NCBI GenBank assembly: GCA_044868005.1
Contig: JBIOVX010000163.1
Span: forward strand, 43,369-107,368
Direction: 5' to 3'
Source: DATARR01 sp044868005
GTDB taxonomy: Bacteria; Acidobacteriota; Thermoanaerobaculia; Multivoradales; UBA5704
Length of the DNA: 64,000 nt
This document shows, one piece after another, positions 14,999 to 23,852 of the stretch. A program made the position numbers and the translations under genes. The notes under the pieces were generated by a model, which saw only the letters and a program-made list of their open reading frames with translations, had not been told where the DNA came from and ran no database searches. How positions within the stretch are numbered: the first letter of the stretch is position 1; the number at the start of each line of letters is the position of its first letter.

Positions 14999-15379
14999 CT
15001 ATCGCGTGCCGCCGGCGAGCACGCCGCCGCTGCCCACGGACAGCGTCGAGCGGCCGTAAGGCGCTGGCCCTTCCGCCGCCTCCCAGATCGCTTCACCGCC
15101 GCGCCAGCAGGTCAGGGCGCTGGCGCGGCGCTGGATGATGAAGCGCCTGAAACGGCGCCGGACCCGCACGACGTCGGGGTCCTCCGCCGTCCCGGAGCCG
15201 CCGAGATATCGGCACCGCGAGCCCCAGACCTGTCCGGTGTCGGTGAGCAGCAGGCTGCCCCGGCTGCCGTCGCCTTCGCCGGCGAACAGGAGGATGTCGT
15301 TCGGGATCAGGTCGTAGCCCGGAGCGCAACGGAGGACCGTCCAGTAATGGAGTTTCAGGTTGAAGTCCTCCCAGGCCAT
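14999..15379 (-). CDS. Hypothetical protein (126 aa)
   Basis: From the ATG at 15379 the product begins MAWEDFNLKLHYWTVL and contains DLIPNDILLFAGEG and QVWGSRCRYLGG, with two further Trp near the C-terminus. An in-frame ATG at 15418 would add 13 residues. It is soluble and Arg-rich in the middle (VRVRRRFRRFIIQRR). I recognise no family. It lies between the DUF1028 gene and the small paralogous exported proteins on the same strand. Confidence 0.5.
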   Translation of the reverse strand: MAWEDFNLKLHYWTVLRCAPGYDLIPNDILLFAGEGDGSRGSLLLTDTGQVWGSRCRYLGGSGTAEDPDVVRVRRRFRRFIIQRRASALTCWRGGEAIWEAAEGPAPYGRSTLSVGSGGVLAGGTR

Positions 15380-15462
15380 AGGCGCCGCCCGACTCCGTAT
15401 ACGTGGAAAATCTGTCATCCGCCCCGGGAAAATCTCACCGCGCCGTAAGGGCCCGGACCCCC

Positions 15463-16473
15463 CTACGGGCTGTTCGCGGGCTGGAAGAGCGTGGCCAGAA
15501 ACTCCTGATCCTCCTTGAGCGCCTTGAGCTCCGGCCGCGCTTCGAGGATGGATTGAAACTGCTGATCGAACTTGGGATCGGCCGCCCGCGCCGTGCGGAG
15601 CTCCGCCAGCGCGGCGTCCGGGTTGCCGTTGAGATACTCCAGAATTCCCAGATTCGTGTGCGTGCCCGGCAGGCTGGGCGCGTAGCGCGCCGCCGTGCGG
15701 GCAGAGGCGAGCGCGGCCTTGGGATCGCCCTTCTGCAGCAGGCCGTCCACGGCGCCGCGGTAGAGATAGGCGAGGTTGAGGTCGAGCAGCCGGCGCAGCT
15801 CGACCAGCGGCTGCGGATGGTCGTCGGCGTTGATGTAGACGTAACGGTCGTTGTTGAGGTTGCGGCCGCCCTGCTTGCGCACCACCAGCAGCGAGGCGGA
15901 TTGGCGGCCGCGCGAGTCGCCGCCCGCGTCGTCGCCGGCCTTCAGGGCGGCGTAGAGCCTCTCGGCCAGCTCGCCCGGCGCGGCCTCGAACGCCCGGCCC
16001 ATGGCCTCCACCACCTGCGCTCCGGCGAGGATGTTGCCCTGCGCCGACCACGTCTTGCCCTGCCGGTCGCCGGCCCACGCCACGGCCTTCGGCCCGGTGT
16101 AGGCGGCGATGTTGCCCTTGGCGTCCACGATCGCCACCTGGCGGCCGTCCTTGCCCGGGAAGGTGTCTTCAGCCAGCAGCCTGGCGAGCACCTGCTGTGC
16201 CGTGAGCCCCTGGCGCAGGAGATCGATCGCCTGCGGCCCGTAACCCACGTTGACGTTGGCCTGCGTCGCCACGGCGCCCACGCCGGCCATCGCCCACGGC
16301 ACCACCGAGCCGACGGAGAAGTACCGCGAGGCCACCGCCACCCCCAGATCGCCGTTCGCGGGATCGATGGCCACGATGGAGAAGGTCGCGACCGGCGGAG
16401 CCTCCAGGCCGGAAGAGCCCGCCGCGAGCGGCGCCGCGGCAGCCAGCAGGCAGAGCGTCAGCAGACGTCTCAT
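15463..16473 (-). CDS. Exported DUF1028 (Ntn-hydrolase-like) protein with C-terminal TPR-like region
   Basis: 336 residues. A signal peptide (MRRLLTLCLLAAAAPLAAG) precedes a DUF1028 domain (about 28-225) whose opening FSIVAIDPANGDLGVAVASR is characteristic, followed by VPWAMAGVGAVATQ. DUF1028 proteins have an Ntn-hydrolase-type fold, and their substrates are largely unknown. The C-terminus (about 240-335) looks like two to three TPR-type helix pairs (GTHTNLGILEYLNGNPDAAL). Fusion of DUF1028 with TPR or peptidoglycan-binding regions is known in the family. It is the first gene of the minus-strand run. Confidence 0.85.
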   Translation of the reverse strand: MRRLLTLCLLAAAAPLAAGSSGLEAPPVATFSIVAIDPANGDLGVAVASRYFSVGSVVPWAMAGVGAVATQANVNVGYGPQAIDLLRQGLTAQQVLARLLAEDTFPGKDGRQVAIVDAKGNIAAYTGPKAVAWAGDRQGKTWSAQGNILAGAQVVEAMGRAFEAAPGELAERLYAALKAGDDAGGDSRGRQSASLLVVRKQGGRNLNNDRYVYINADDHPQPLVELRRLLDLNLAYLYRGAVDGLLQKGDPKAALASARTAARYAPSLPGTHTNLGILEYLNGNPDAALAELRTARAADPKFDQQFQSILEARPELKALKEDQEFLATLFQPANSP

Positions 16474-16763
16474 GCATCACCTCGCGAAGAACGGATTGCG
16501 AAAGAAAGGATACGGCAGAGGGGGAAGACCGGGCAACTCTCGAGGACCGCCGAGATCTCGCCAGACAGAGCGGCGTCGAGACCGAAGCGAAGAAGGTGAA
16601 GTAGAGAGCGGCGAGCCTCTCCTGCCTGTCCGGAGGGCACCGGACCACCTGTCTGCGAGCGGACGCCCACCCCCGTGGATATCGGCCCGTCCGCATCCTC
16701 CGGCTACCTTGACCTGCATGATCCCTAAACACAGAAATCTCGCACGTCTCTGAGGAGGAACCC
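16474..16763. other. Divergent intergenic region without recognisable gene
   Basis: A 290-bp gap between the divergent DUF1028 and Cys-rich-protein genes. No conserved coding signal is seen in either direction. A good Shine-Dalgarno (GAGGAGG) precedes the plus-strand start at 16764. I found no convincing promoter by eye. Confidence 0.4.
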
Positions 16764-18029
16764 ATGAAGAAAAGCCACGGAGCTTCTCTGATAATCCTAT
16801 TGCTGGGAATCCTGCTGACCCCATCCCTCGTCTTCGGAGAGGGAGCGCGCAGAAGCGAGCCGGCGGAGAGGATGAGCCCGCAAATGCGGGAGGCGCTCGC
16901 CGATTCGATCCCGCGCCGGGAGCTGGAGCTGGCGCTGCGGCTGCGCGAGGACGTCCTCGTCGAGGTGAAGGAACGCATCGGTGCGCTAGGCGTGAAAGGC
17001 TCGGCCGAAGAGCTGACTGATCTCCTCCTACAGGCCGCGCATCTGGAGATCGGCGTCGACAAGTGCAGCGTGGGAATCCTCGAGGCCGGGGACTGCCGCG
17101 CGATGAAAGCGGAGCTCGCCGGCGTGGAGCAGCGGTTCCGCCAGGCCGCCGGAGTCTCGGCGCGCGAGTTCCGCAGCGGCCGGCGCGAGACGCCGCCGCC
17201 CGCCGACAGGATCGGGCAGCGGTCGTTCTCGAAGAGCCAGACCTGCACCTGTGCCCTGTCGGTCTACAGCGGGTACCGCTGGATGGACCCCTGGTGGGGG
17301 CTCGAGGTCGGCGGCCACGCCAGCCACGGCTACTGCAGCAACGACGTCGACTGGTTTCTTCCCCACACCCCCGGCTCGGGAGCCATGACCGGCGACATCG
17401 ACATCTATTTCGGCGGCGGCGCCTACCATCAGCACAAGTCGTGTGAGGACGACCATATAACCTGCTTCCACGGTCCGAGCACCGAGCACCTCGGAGAATG
17501 GGGCAACGTCTCCAGTTGCGACACCTGGCACTCGCAGTACACCAACCCTTACGGCTCCTGGTACGGCGGGTCCCTCTCCGACAGCCTGTGGGTGCATCAG
17601 GTCTCGACCCCCTATGTCACGGTGGCCGGCTCCTGCAACGGCAACTACGTCGCCGTGAAGGAGTACATCCAGGAGCACGATCCCGGGTGCTGCGACGATC
17701 CCATGGGAGACCTGTGGTTCGGGGTGCAGGTCGCCGACGGTTCCGGCGTCGTCTCGGATACCAAGCAGACCACCAACTGCAACGGCGGCTCGCAGAGCGG
17801 CCTCCCTCCGCACTGCGGCACCTTCGGAGCGACGGTCTGGGTAGCCTACATCTGCTCGACCGCCGGCCAGCCTGATCCGCCCTGCGATCCCACCGGCGCC
17901 GGCGCGCAATCCTGCTACGAGAGCGGCGGCAGTTGGGACCCCAACACCTGCTACTGCCAGATGCCCTGCTACCACGACGGCTACTGCGCCGAGTGGGACG
18001 ACATCAACTGCGTCTGCCTGCGGAACTGA
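16764..18029 (+). CDS. Secreted cysteine-rich protein of unknown function
   Basis: 421 residues. A signal peptide (MKKSHGASLIILLLGILL, then VFGE) is followed by a charged helical segment (about 35-135) and a Cys-, Gly-, His- and Trp-rich region (about 150-421). The latter carries CTCALSVYSGYRW, CCDDPMGDLWFG and a tail of CxC and CxxxxC spacings (CYCQMPCYHDGYC, CVCLRN). This implies several disulphides and an extracellular site. The Shine-Dalgarno GAGGAGG is strong. I do not recognise a family. Aromatic/Gly runs could bind carbohydrate or metal, but no catalytic triad is apparent. Confidence 0.75.
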   Translation: MKKSHGASLIILLLGILLTPSLVFGEGARRSEPAERMSPQMREALADSIPRRELELALRLREDVLVEVKERIGALGVKGSAEELTDLLLQAAHLEIGVDKCSVGILEAGDCRAMKAELAGVEQRFRQAAGVSAREFRSGRRETPPPADRIGQRSFSKSQTCTCALSVYSGYRWMDPWWGLEVGGHASHGYCSNDVDWFLPHTPGSGAMTGDIDIYFGGGAYHQHKSCEDDHITCFHGPSTEHLGEWGNVSSCDTWHSQYTNPYGSWYGGSLSDSLWVHQVSTPYVTVAGSCNGNYVAVKEYIQEHDPGCCDDPMGDLWFGVQVADGSGVVSDTKQTTNCNGGSQSGLPPHCGTFGATVWVAYICSTAGQPDPPCDPTGAGAQSCYESGGSWDPNTCYCQMPCYHDGYCAEWDDINCVCLRN

Positions 18030-18039
18030 TCCGTCCTGA

Positions 18040-18068
18040 GTCCCGGCCGGAGTGGATCCGGCCGGGAC
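18040..18068 (+). terminator. Stem-loop after the Cys-rich protein gene
   Basis: A perfect 12-bp stem, GTCCCGGCCGGA / TCCGGCCGGGAC, with a 5-base loop begins 11 bp after the stop codon. It is followed by TGTAATCCCTGTTTG with only a short T-run. It is probably a transcription terminator or mRNA-stabilising hairpin. Confidence 0.65.
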
Positions 18069-18137
18069 TGTAATCCCTGTTTGCGATTGCGGCGGCGGTG
18101 GGAAATGATGGCGGCCTGTCCAGGCGCAGAGGAGACG

Positions 18138-19643
18138 ATGCCGACATCGCAAGCAAACAGAATCGGCCCCGACGATCCGCGCTACCTGGCGGTGGTCGAA
18201 AAGCGTTTCAACAAGCGGTTCCGCGCCAGCCCGGACTACGTCCGCCTAGCCGGCTCGACCGAGCAGGTGGTCTCGGCGGTCGAGGAGGCGGTGAGGGAAG
18301 GACGGCGCCTAGCCGTGACGAGCGGCGGGCACTGCCTGGAGGGCTTCGTCTCGGATCCCGAGGTGCGGGTGATCCTCGACGTCTCGCCCATGAAGCGCCT
18401 GTACTACGACGCGGAACGGGGCGCCGTCGCCGTCGAGGCCGGCGCCACCGTGGGCGAGACCTTCCGGGCGCTCTACGAGACGTGGGGAACCGTGATCCCG
18501 CTCGGCGAGTATCCGGAGATCGGCATGGGCGGGCACGTGGCCGGCGGCGCCTTCGGTTTCCTCTGCCGCCAGCTCGGCCTCGCGGCGGATTATCTATACG
18601 CCGTCGAGGTGGTCACCGTGGACGCGGAAGGACGCGCGGGTAGCGTGGTGGCGACCCGGGAGACCTCCGACCCGCATCGCGAGCTCTGGTGGGCGCACAC
18701 CGGCGGCGGCGCCGGCAACTTCGGCGTCGTCACCCGCTACTGGTTCCGCTCGCCCGGGGCCTCCGGCGAGGATCCCGCCGCGCTGTTGCCCCGCGCGCCG
18801 GAATCGATCACCACCTTCAAGGCGGAATGGGACTGGAGCGGCGTCGACCGGCCGTCCTTCCTGCGGCTGCTCGGGAATCACGGCACCTGGTGCGAGCGCA
18901 ACAGCGGCGCCGATTCCCCGAACGCCTCCCTCTGGACCCTCCTCGCGGTCCACCGCAAGCAGCTCGGCAAGATCATCGTCCGCGGCGTGAGCACGGCCGG
19001 CGCCGCCGCCGAGCGGCAGATAGAGGACCATTTGGCGGCGCTGGGCGAAGGGATCGCCGCGCCGGACGGCCGCGAGCTGGCGCGCATGTCCTGGCTCGAG
19101 TTCGCCCTCGACCCGTTCCCCGATCTGTTCGCCGCGCCGCCCGGCGGTGTCAGCGCCAAGGTGAAGGACGCGCTGCTCAGGAAACGGCTCACGGACCGGC
19201 AGATCGGTGTGGCGTACGACTACCTCACCCGCACCGACCACGACGTCATGGGTGGCATGCTGGGGCTCGCCACCTACGGCGGCCGCGTCAACATCGTCGC
19301 GTCCGACGCCACCGCCGCCGCCCAGCGCGGCTCGATCCTCGACATCGCGTGCACTACGGGCTGGCTGGACCCGCGGGAAGAGGAGCAGAACCTGGCCTGG
19401 GTGCGGGCGTTCTATCGCGATCTGTTCGCGGAGAGCGGCGGCGTGCCGGTGCCGGGCGAGGCGTACGACGGGGCCCTCATCAATCATCCCGACACCGATC
19501 TCGCGGACTTGGAGCTGAACACCTCGGGCGTGCCCTGGCCCACGCTGTACTACCAGGCGAACTATCCGCGCCTGCAGCGCGTCAAGGCGCGGTGGGATCC
19601 CCGCAACGTGTTCCGGCACGCGCTGTCCATTCGGGTGGGATGA
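18138..19643 (+). CDS. FAD-binding oxidoreductase, berberine-bridge-enzyme type
   Basis: 501 residues. The start at 18138 is set by AGAGGAG three bases upstream. The N-terminal PCMH-type FAD domain (about 30-215) has TSGGHC, whose His is the usual site of covalent flavin attachment. GEYPEIGMGGHVAGG corresponds to the segment where bicovalent members carry Cys; here that position is Tyr, so only His attachment is expected. The C-terminal BBE segment (NYPRLQRVKARWDPRNVFRH) is classical. Such enzymes oxidise sugars, alcohols or secondary metabolites. The stop overlaps the permease start by four bases, so the enzyme and transporter may act on the same compound. The substrate is unknown. Confidence 0.92.
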   Translation: MPTSQANRIGPDDPRYLAVVEKRFNKRFRASPDYVRLAGSTEQVVSAVEEAVREGRRLAVTSGGHCLEGFVSDPEVRVILDVSPMKRLYYDAERGAVAVEAGATVGETFRALYETWGTVIPLGEYPEIGMGGHVAGGAFGFLCRQLGLAADYLYAVEVVTVDAEGRAGSVVATRETSDPHRELWWAHTGGGAGNFGVVTRYWFRSPGASGEDPAALLPRAPESITTFKAEWDWSGVDRPSFLRLLGNHGTWCERNSGADSPNASLWTLLAVHRKQLGKIIVRGVSTAGAAAERQIEDHLAALGEGIAAPDGRELARMSWLEFALDPFPDLFAAPPGGVSAKVKDALLRKRLTDRQIGVAYDYLTRTDHDVMGGMLGLATYGGRVNIVASDATAAAQRGSILDIACTTGWLDPREEEQNLAWVRAFYRDLFAESGGVPVPGEAYDGALINHPDTDLADLELNTSGVPWPTLYYQANYPRLQRVKARWDPRNVFRHALSIRVG

Positions 19644-21022
19644 TCTTGCCGACGGACGCCCGCCCTCCCATCGGCCATCTTCGCCGCCTGCTCGGCCTCG
19701 GCTTCGGGCTCGCGGTCATCGTCGGCAGCACGATCGGCGTCGGCATCCTGCGCACGCCGGGGCTCGTCGCGGGCCACCTGCACAGTGGATCCGCCATCCT
19801 GATCCTCTGGCTGGTCGGCGGCCTCTACAGCTTGCTCGGAGCGGTGTGCCTGGCCGAGCTGGGCACGTCGGTGCCGCAGGCGGGCGGGTACTACGTATAC
19901 GCGCGGCGCGGCTTCGGCGACTGGGTCGGCTTCGGCGTCGGCTGGACGGACTGGCTCACCTACTGCACGGTGCTCGCCTACGTCTCGATCGGCCTCGCCG
20001 AATTCAGCGGCGTGCTCCTGCCGGCGCTCGCCGGCTGGATACGGCCGCTCGCCGTGGTCACGCTGCTGGCGATGGTGGCGCTCCAGTGGGCGGGCCTCCA
20101 AGTGAGCGCGCGGTTCCAGGAATGGACGACGGCAGTGAAGTTCCTCGCCTTTCTCGCCCTCGTCGTCGCGGCGTTGACACACGAGCCCACGCCCACTCGG
20201 GGACTGCCGGCTACGGCGGACGCGCGCGGCCTCACCTTCACCGGCGTCATCCTCGCGCTGCAGGCCATCGTCATCGCCTACAGCGGCTGGCAGAGCGCGC
20301 TCTACTTCACCGAAGAAGACCGCGATCCCGCGCGCCACCTGCCGCGCGCGATGCTCGGCGGCGTCCTCTCCGTCATCGCCGTCTACCTGCTCGTCAACCT
20401 CGCGCTCCTGCACGTGCTGCCCATCGCGGAGCTCGCGAAATCGACGCTGCCGGGCGCGGACGCGGCGGCGGTCGTCGCCGGCGAGCGGGGGAAACAGCTC
20501 ATCACCGTGCTCTCCGTAATCTCGCTCCTGCCGCTGCTCAACGCCATCCTGATGATCGGCACGCGCATCCTCTTCGCCATGGGGCGTGACGGGCTCGTCT
20601 CGCCGCGCACGGCGGCGGTCAACCCGGGCGGCACGCCCGGCGTCGCGACCCTCGTTACCACCGGCGTGGCGATGCTCCTCATCGCCTCCGGCACGTTCCA
20701 GACCCTCATCGCGCTGGCCTCGGTCTTCCTGGCCGTGAACTATTGCGTCTGCTGCCTCGCGCTGGTGGTCTTGCGGCGGCGGGACCCCGGCCTCGCCCGG
20801 CCGTTCCGCGCCTGGGGTTATCCCTGGTCGGCGGCCGTCGTCGTCGCCGGCGCCGCCGTGTTCCTCGCCGGCGTACTGGTGAACGACACGGCGAGCGCGG
20901 TGAAGGCGGCGGGATTGCTGGCCCTGGGATTGGCCGGGCGCGCGGCCGTGGCGGTCCGCAGGCGCTCCTCGGCGTCAGCAAAGTTCGCGGAGAAGCCTCG
21001 CCAAAACTCTCAACAGCGTTGA
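19640..21022 (+). CDS. APC-family amino-acid/amine permease
   Basis: 460 residues with about 12 transmembrane helices. The opening GFGLAVIVGSTIGVGILRTPG is the conserved APC helix-1 motif, followed by LAELGTSVPQAGGYYVYARR. The ATG overlaps the oxidoreductase stop (ATGA), making an enzyme-transporter pair. The last residues (FAEKPRQNSQQR) are encoded by a 19-bp palindrome that recurs twice downstream inside a nuclease remnant, so the C-terminal tail may have been replaced by a recombination event. The substrate is probably an amino acid or amine. Confidence 0.9.
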   Translation: MILPTDARPPIGHLRRLLGLGFGLAVIVGSTIGVGILRTPGLVAGHLHSGSAILILWLVGGLYSLLGAVCLAELGTSVPQAGGYYVYARRGFGDWVGFGVGWTDWLTYCTVLAYVSIGLAEFSGVLLPALAGWIRPLAVVTLLAMVALQWAGLQVSARFQEWTTAVKFLAFLALVVAALTHEPTPTRGLPATADARGLTFTGVILALQAIVIAYSGWQSALYFTEEDRDPARHLPRAMLGGVLSVIAVYLLVNLALLHVLPIAELAKSTLPGADAAAVVAGERGKQLITVLSVISLLPLLNAILMIGTRILFAMGRDGLVSPRTAAVNPGGTPGVATLVTTGVAMLLIASGTFQTLIALASVFLAVNYCVCCLALVVLRRRDPGLARPFRAWGYPWSAAVVVAGAAVFLAGVLVNDTASAVKAAGLLALGLAGRAAVAVRRRSSASAKFAEKPRQNSQQR

Positions 21023-21025
21023 GAG
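21007..21025. repeat. 19-bp palindrome, copy 1 (CTCTCAA-N5-TTGAGAG)
   Basis: CTCTCAACAGCGTTGAGAG has perfect 7-bp arms and spans the permease stop codon. Related copies lie at 21156 and 21339. Read in one frame it encodes LSTALR, the same peptide encoded by the copies inside the DUF1016 remnant. Confidence 0.75.
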
Positions 21026-21155
21026 CCCGCTATCTCTTCTCTGTGCAATGACTTAGAACGCGCGGCCACTCTCCGCGCCGGGCGCTCTACGGGGCTCGCC
21101 GTAAAAAAATTGAGCGATACAAGGCGATTTCGAGGCCTACCGCGATCAACCGCAG

Positions 21156-21174
21156 CTCTCAACGCTATTGAGAG
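21156..21174. repeat. 19-bp palindrome, copy 2
   Basis: CTCTCAACGCTATTGAGAG has perfect 7-bp arms like copy 1 and a different 5-base centre. It contains the TTG from which the DUF1016 remnant could start. Confidence 0.75.
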
Positions 21175-21338
21175 AACTTCCGTGGTCTTCCAATCTGCAC
21201 ATTCTGACCAAGACAAAACGGCCCGAGGAACGGGAGTTCTACCTGCGTATGGCGGCGCAGCAACGGTGGCCCGTGCGGGAAGTCGCCCGCCAGATTGACA
21301 GCGCCCTCTTCGAGCGGGCCGTGCTGAGCCCGCCGAAA

Positions 21339-21357
21339 CTCTCGACAGCGTTGAGAG
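21339..21357. repeat. 19-bp palindrome, copy 3
   Basis: CTCTCGACAGCGTTGAGAG is copy 1 with a single base change in the left arm. It lies inside the nuclease coding sequence and encodes LSTALRE. Confidence 0.7.
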
Positions 21358-21939
21358 AATTGCACCCGGGAGCCGAGAAGGTCTTTCGGGACGCTTACCT
21401 CCTGGAGTTTCTGCAACTGCACAGCCCTCATCACGAAGCCGACCTGCACCAAAGCCTCCTGCGCAACCTGCGGCACTTCCTGACCGAGCTGGGTCGCGAT
21501 TTCTGCTTCATCGGCAGTGAAGTACCCGTCCAGGTCGGCAGCAAGGACTTCAACCTCGACCTGCTCTTCTTCCATCGTGGTTTGAACTGCCTGGTAGCCA
21601 TTGAGCTCAAGATCGGTGAATTCCAGCCTGAGCACCTCGGCAAGCTCGAGTTTTACCTGGAGGCCCTCGACCGCAATGTCCGCAAGCCGCATGAGGGCCC
21701 CTCGATCGGAGTGCTCCTCTGCGCCAGCAAGGACAGTGAGGTGGTCGAATACGCCTTGAGCCGATCGATCTCTCCTGCCCTCGTCGCCGAGTACCAGACC
21801 CAGCTACCGGATAAGAAGTTGCTGCAAGCCAAACTGCACGAGATCTACGCCTGGACTCGGGGCGAAGAGGAGCCGCCGGCGCAGGAAAGATCCAGGTGAA
21901 TCCGTCCATCAATTAAGCTGGCACCAGAAGGAGACCCCT

Positions 21940-23640
21940 ATGCCTGAGAGCCCGAACAGGTGCTGCGATCTGGTGATGAAGGGTGGCATCACGAGCGGCG
22001 TGGTCTATCCAAAAGCCGTCGAAGAGGTGGCGAAGCGGTTCTATCTGATGGGCGTCGCCGGGACCTCCGCCGGCGCCATCGCGGCGAGCCTCGCGGCGGC
22101 GGCGGAATACAGACGGCGGACCACGGGGAGCTTCGCGGGTTTTACGGAGCTGGCCGGGCTGGGCGAAGAGCTGGCGAAGCCGGGGAGGCTCCTCGGGCTC
22201 TTCACTCCGGATCGGGACACGCGGAAGCTCTTCAAGCTCCTGTTGAAGCTTCGCGAGCAAGGCCTCGGTTTCCGCAACAAGCTGCGTCTCGCATGGATCC
22301 TGCTGTTCCGCCGGGAGAAGACCCTCGCCGCCTTGACCGGCAACTCGTTCGGCCTCTGCACCGGCATGGCGAACGACAATCGGGAGAGGGGAGTCGAGCC
22401 GCTGACGGAGTGGCTGGCGAGGCGGATCGACGAGGTGGCCGGAAAGAGCGGCCGCGAGCCGCTGACCTTTCGCGACCTCCACGGCGCCCCGGTCCCCGAA
22501 GCGCTCCGGGATTTCGTGGGCGCAAACATCGAGCGCTCGATCGATTATCGCGCGGTGACCACCTGCCTGACCTTCGGCAGACCCTTCGAGCTGCCCTTCA
22601 GCACGAAGATCTTCGCCTTCGATCCCGAGGAGTGGCGGCGCCTCTTCCCAGCCTACGTGGTGGACTTTCTGGTGAGAAAGGCGGCCGACATCGACTCACC
22701 GAGCCTGAAGCGGGACGGCAAGCTGCCGCTGACTTCCGACGAGTTGCCGGTGATCGTCGCCACGCGGATGAGCCTGAGCTTCCCGGTGTTGCTCACCATG
22801 GTACCGCTCTGGGCGGTCAACTACCGCAAGGAGAACAAACCTCTGGAACGCGTCTGGTTCAGCGATGGGGGGATCAGCAGCAACTTCCCCATCCACCGCT
22901 TCGACAGCCTCTATCCGCGGTGGCCGACGCTGGGAATCACCCTTGCCTATACCGACAAAACCGGAGCTACGGACCATCCGGGCCTGAGCGACCCTCGCGT
23001 GCCGGAGGAGGAACGGTTGATCTACCTGCCCAAACGGCGCGGCGATGGGGTGGTCGACCGCTGGAGCTCCTTCGACGGCAAGGGGAGCGCCGTCGGCGAT
23101 CTGCTGGGGTTCCTGATGACGATCTTCGAGAGCGCGCAGAACTGGCACGACAACTCATTCATGAAGCTGCCCGGGTATCGGGATCGCGCGGCTGAGGTGT
23201 GGATGCAAGCGGGCGAGGGAGGGCTCGAGCTCTCGATGCCGCCGGAGCTCGTGCGGAAGCTCGCGGCCCGCGGCCAGGTCGCCGGCCGTCTCCTCGCGGA
23301 GCGTTTCTCCACCAAAGCGCCAGAAGAGGCGATGTCCTGGGACGGGCACCGCTGGACCCGCTTTCGCTCCGGCATGGGCGCTCTGATGACGGAGCTGCTG
23401 GCGCTTCACCAGAGCGTTCGCACGGCGCCCATGGCAGGCGGACGGCGCCTCGAGGTGTGGCTGAGCGGTGAGGAAGAGTCCCCAGGAAACAAGTACAAGA
23501 CGGTTGCGGAGCGGCAAGCCGATGAGACGGCGCTGCGGGAGCTGATGGCGCTGCTCGATCAGATAGCCCCGCGAATTCCGGCGCCCTTCTCGACCTGGCC
23601 GAAGCCCGCGGTCGAGTACGGGAGTCGGGCGCCGATGTGA
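21940..23640 (+). CDS. Patatin-like phospholipase
   Basis: 566 residues. The oxyanion-hole segment CDLVMKGGITSGVVYP (about 8-23), the nucleophile elbow GTSAG (Ser of GxSxG near residue 44) and the catalytic Asp in SDGGISSNFP (about 306-315) are all present, so a Ser-Asp lipid acyl hydrolase is expected. There is no signal peptide or membrane segment, so it is cytoplasmic. AGAAGGAG precedes the ATG. It follows the truncated DUF1016 nuclease by 40 bp. Patatin lipases occur both in lipid metabolism and as membrane-degrading effectors of anti-phage systems; no nucleotide-signalling partner is visible here. Confidence 0.9.
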   Translation: MPESPNRCCDLVMKGGITSGVVYPKAVEEVAKRFYLMGVAGTSAGAIAASLAAAAEYRRRTTGSFAGFTELAGLGEELAKPGRLLGLFTPDRDTRKLFKLLLKLREQGLGFRNKLRLAWILLFRREKTLAALTGNSFGLCTGMANDNRERGVEPLTEWLARRIDEVAGKSGREPLTFRDLHGAPVPEALRDFVGANIERSIDYRAVTTCLTFGRPFELPFSTKIFAFDPEEWRRLFPAYVVDFLVRKAADIDSPSLKRDGKLPLTSDELPVIVATRMSLSFPVLLTMVPLWAVNYRKENKPLERVWFSDGGISSNFPIHRFDSLYPRWPTLGITLAYTDKTGATDHPGLSDPRVPEEERLIYLPKRRGDGVVDRWSSFDGKGSAVGDLLGFLMTIFESAQNWHDNSFMKLPGYRDRAAEVWMQAGEGGLELSMPPELVRKLAARGQVAGRLLAERFSTKAPEEAMSWDGHRWTRFRSGMGALMTELLALHQSVRTAPMAGGRRLEVWLSGEEESPGNKYKTVAERQADETALRELMALLDQIAPRIPAPFSTWPKPAVEYGSRAPM

Positions 23641-23731
23641 TGCACACCCCGCGTCCGCGTTCGCCTTCGGGGGATTCGGAGCGGTCGGCCTCGCGCTCCA
23701 GTTGGGCGGCGAAAAAATCGGTCAGGTTCAC
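23641..23731 (-). pseudogene. N-terminal remnant of a DinB-like gene
   Basis: From a GTG at 23731, preceded by GGAAGAG, the minus strand encodes VNLTDFFAAQLEREADRS, which closely resembles the start of DinB-family proteins. After about 18-20 residues the reading becomes low-complexity and runs antisense into the patatin gene. It looks like a 5' fragment left by a deletion. The identification rests on one short block. Confidence 0.35.
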
Positions 23732-23852
23732 GGCATTCTCTTCCGGTTTGGGTTGACCTACGCGAGGCAGGGTAACGGCGTGAATATGTCATGGAGGCGC
23801 TGAGCGGCGGCCAGCGTGCCCGTCTTTCCCTCTTCAACGGAGAGCGGAGTTT

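Larger units (their letters stand above)
21114..21899 (+). pseudogene. DUF1016 (YhcG-like) PD-(D/E)XK nuclease, 5'-truncated
   Basis: The readable frame runs from a stop at 21111 to 21899. The only plausible start is TTG at 21168, inside a palindrome, giving 243 residues. The sequence matches the C-terminal two thirds of DUF1016 proteins: REFYLRMAAQQRWPVREV, FRDAYLLEFL, then the nuclease core NLDLLFFHRGLNCLVAIELK with D...ExK, and YALSRSISPALVAEYQT. The N-terminal domain of the family (roughly 100-150 residues) is absent. DUF1016 nucleases are often linked with mobile and restriction loci. It is either a broken gene or a shortened nuclease; the core residues are intact. Confidence 0.75.
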
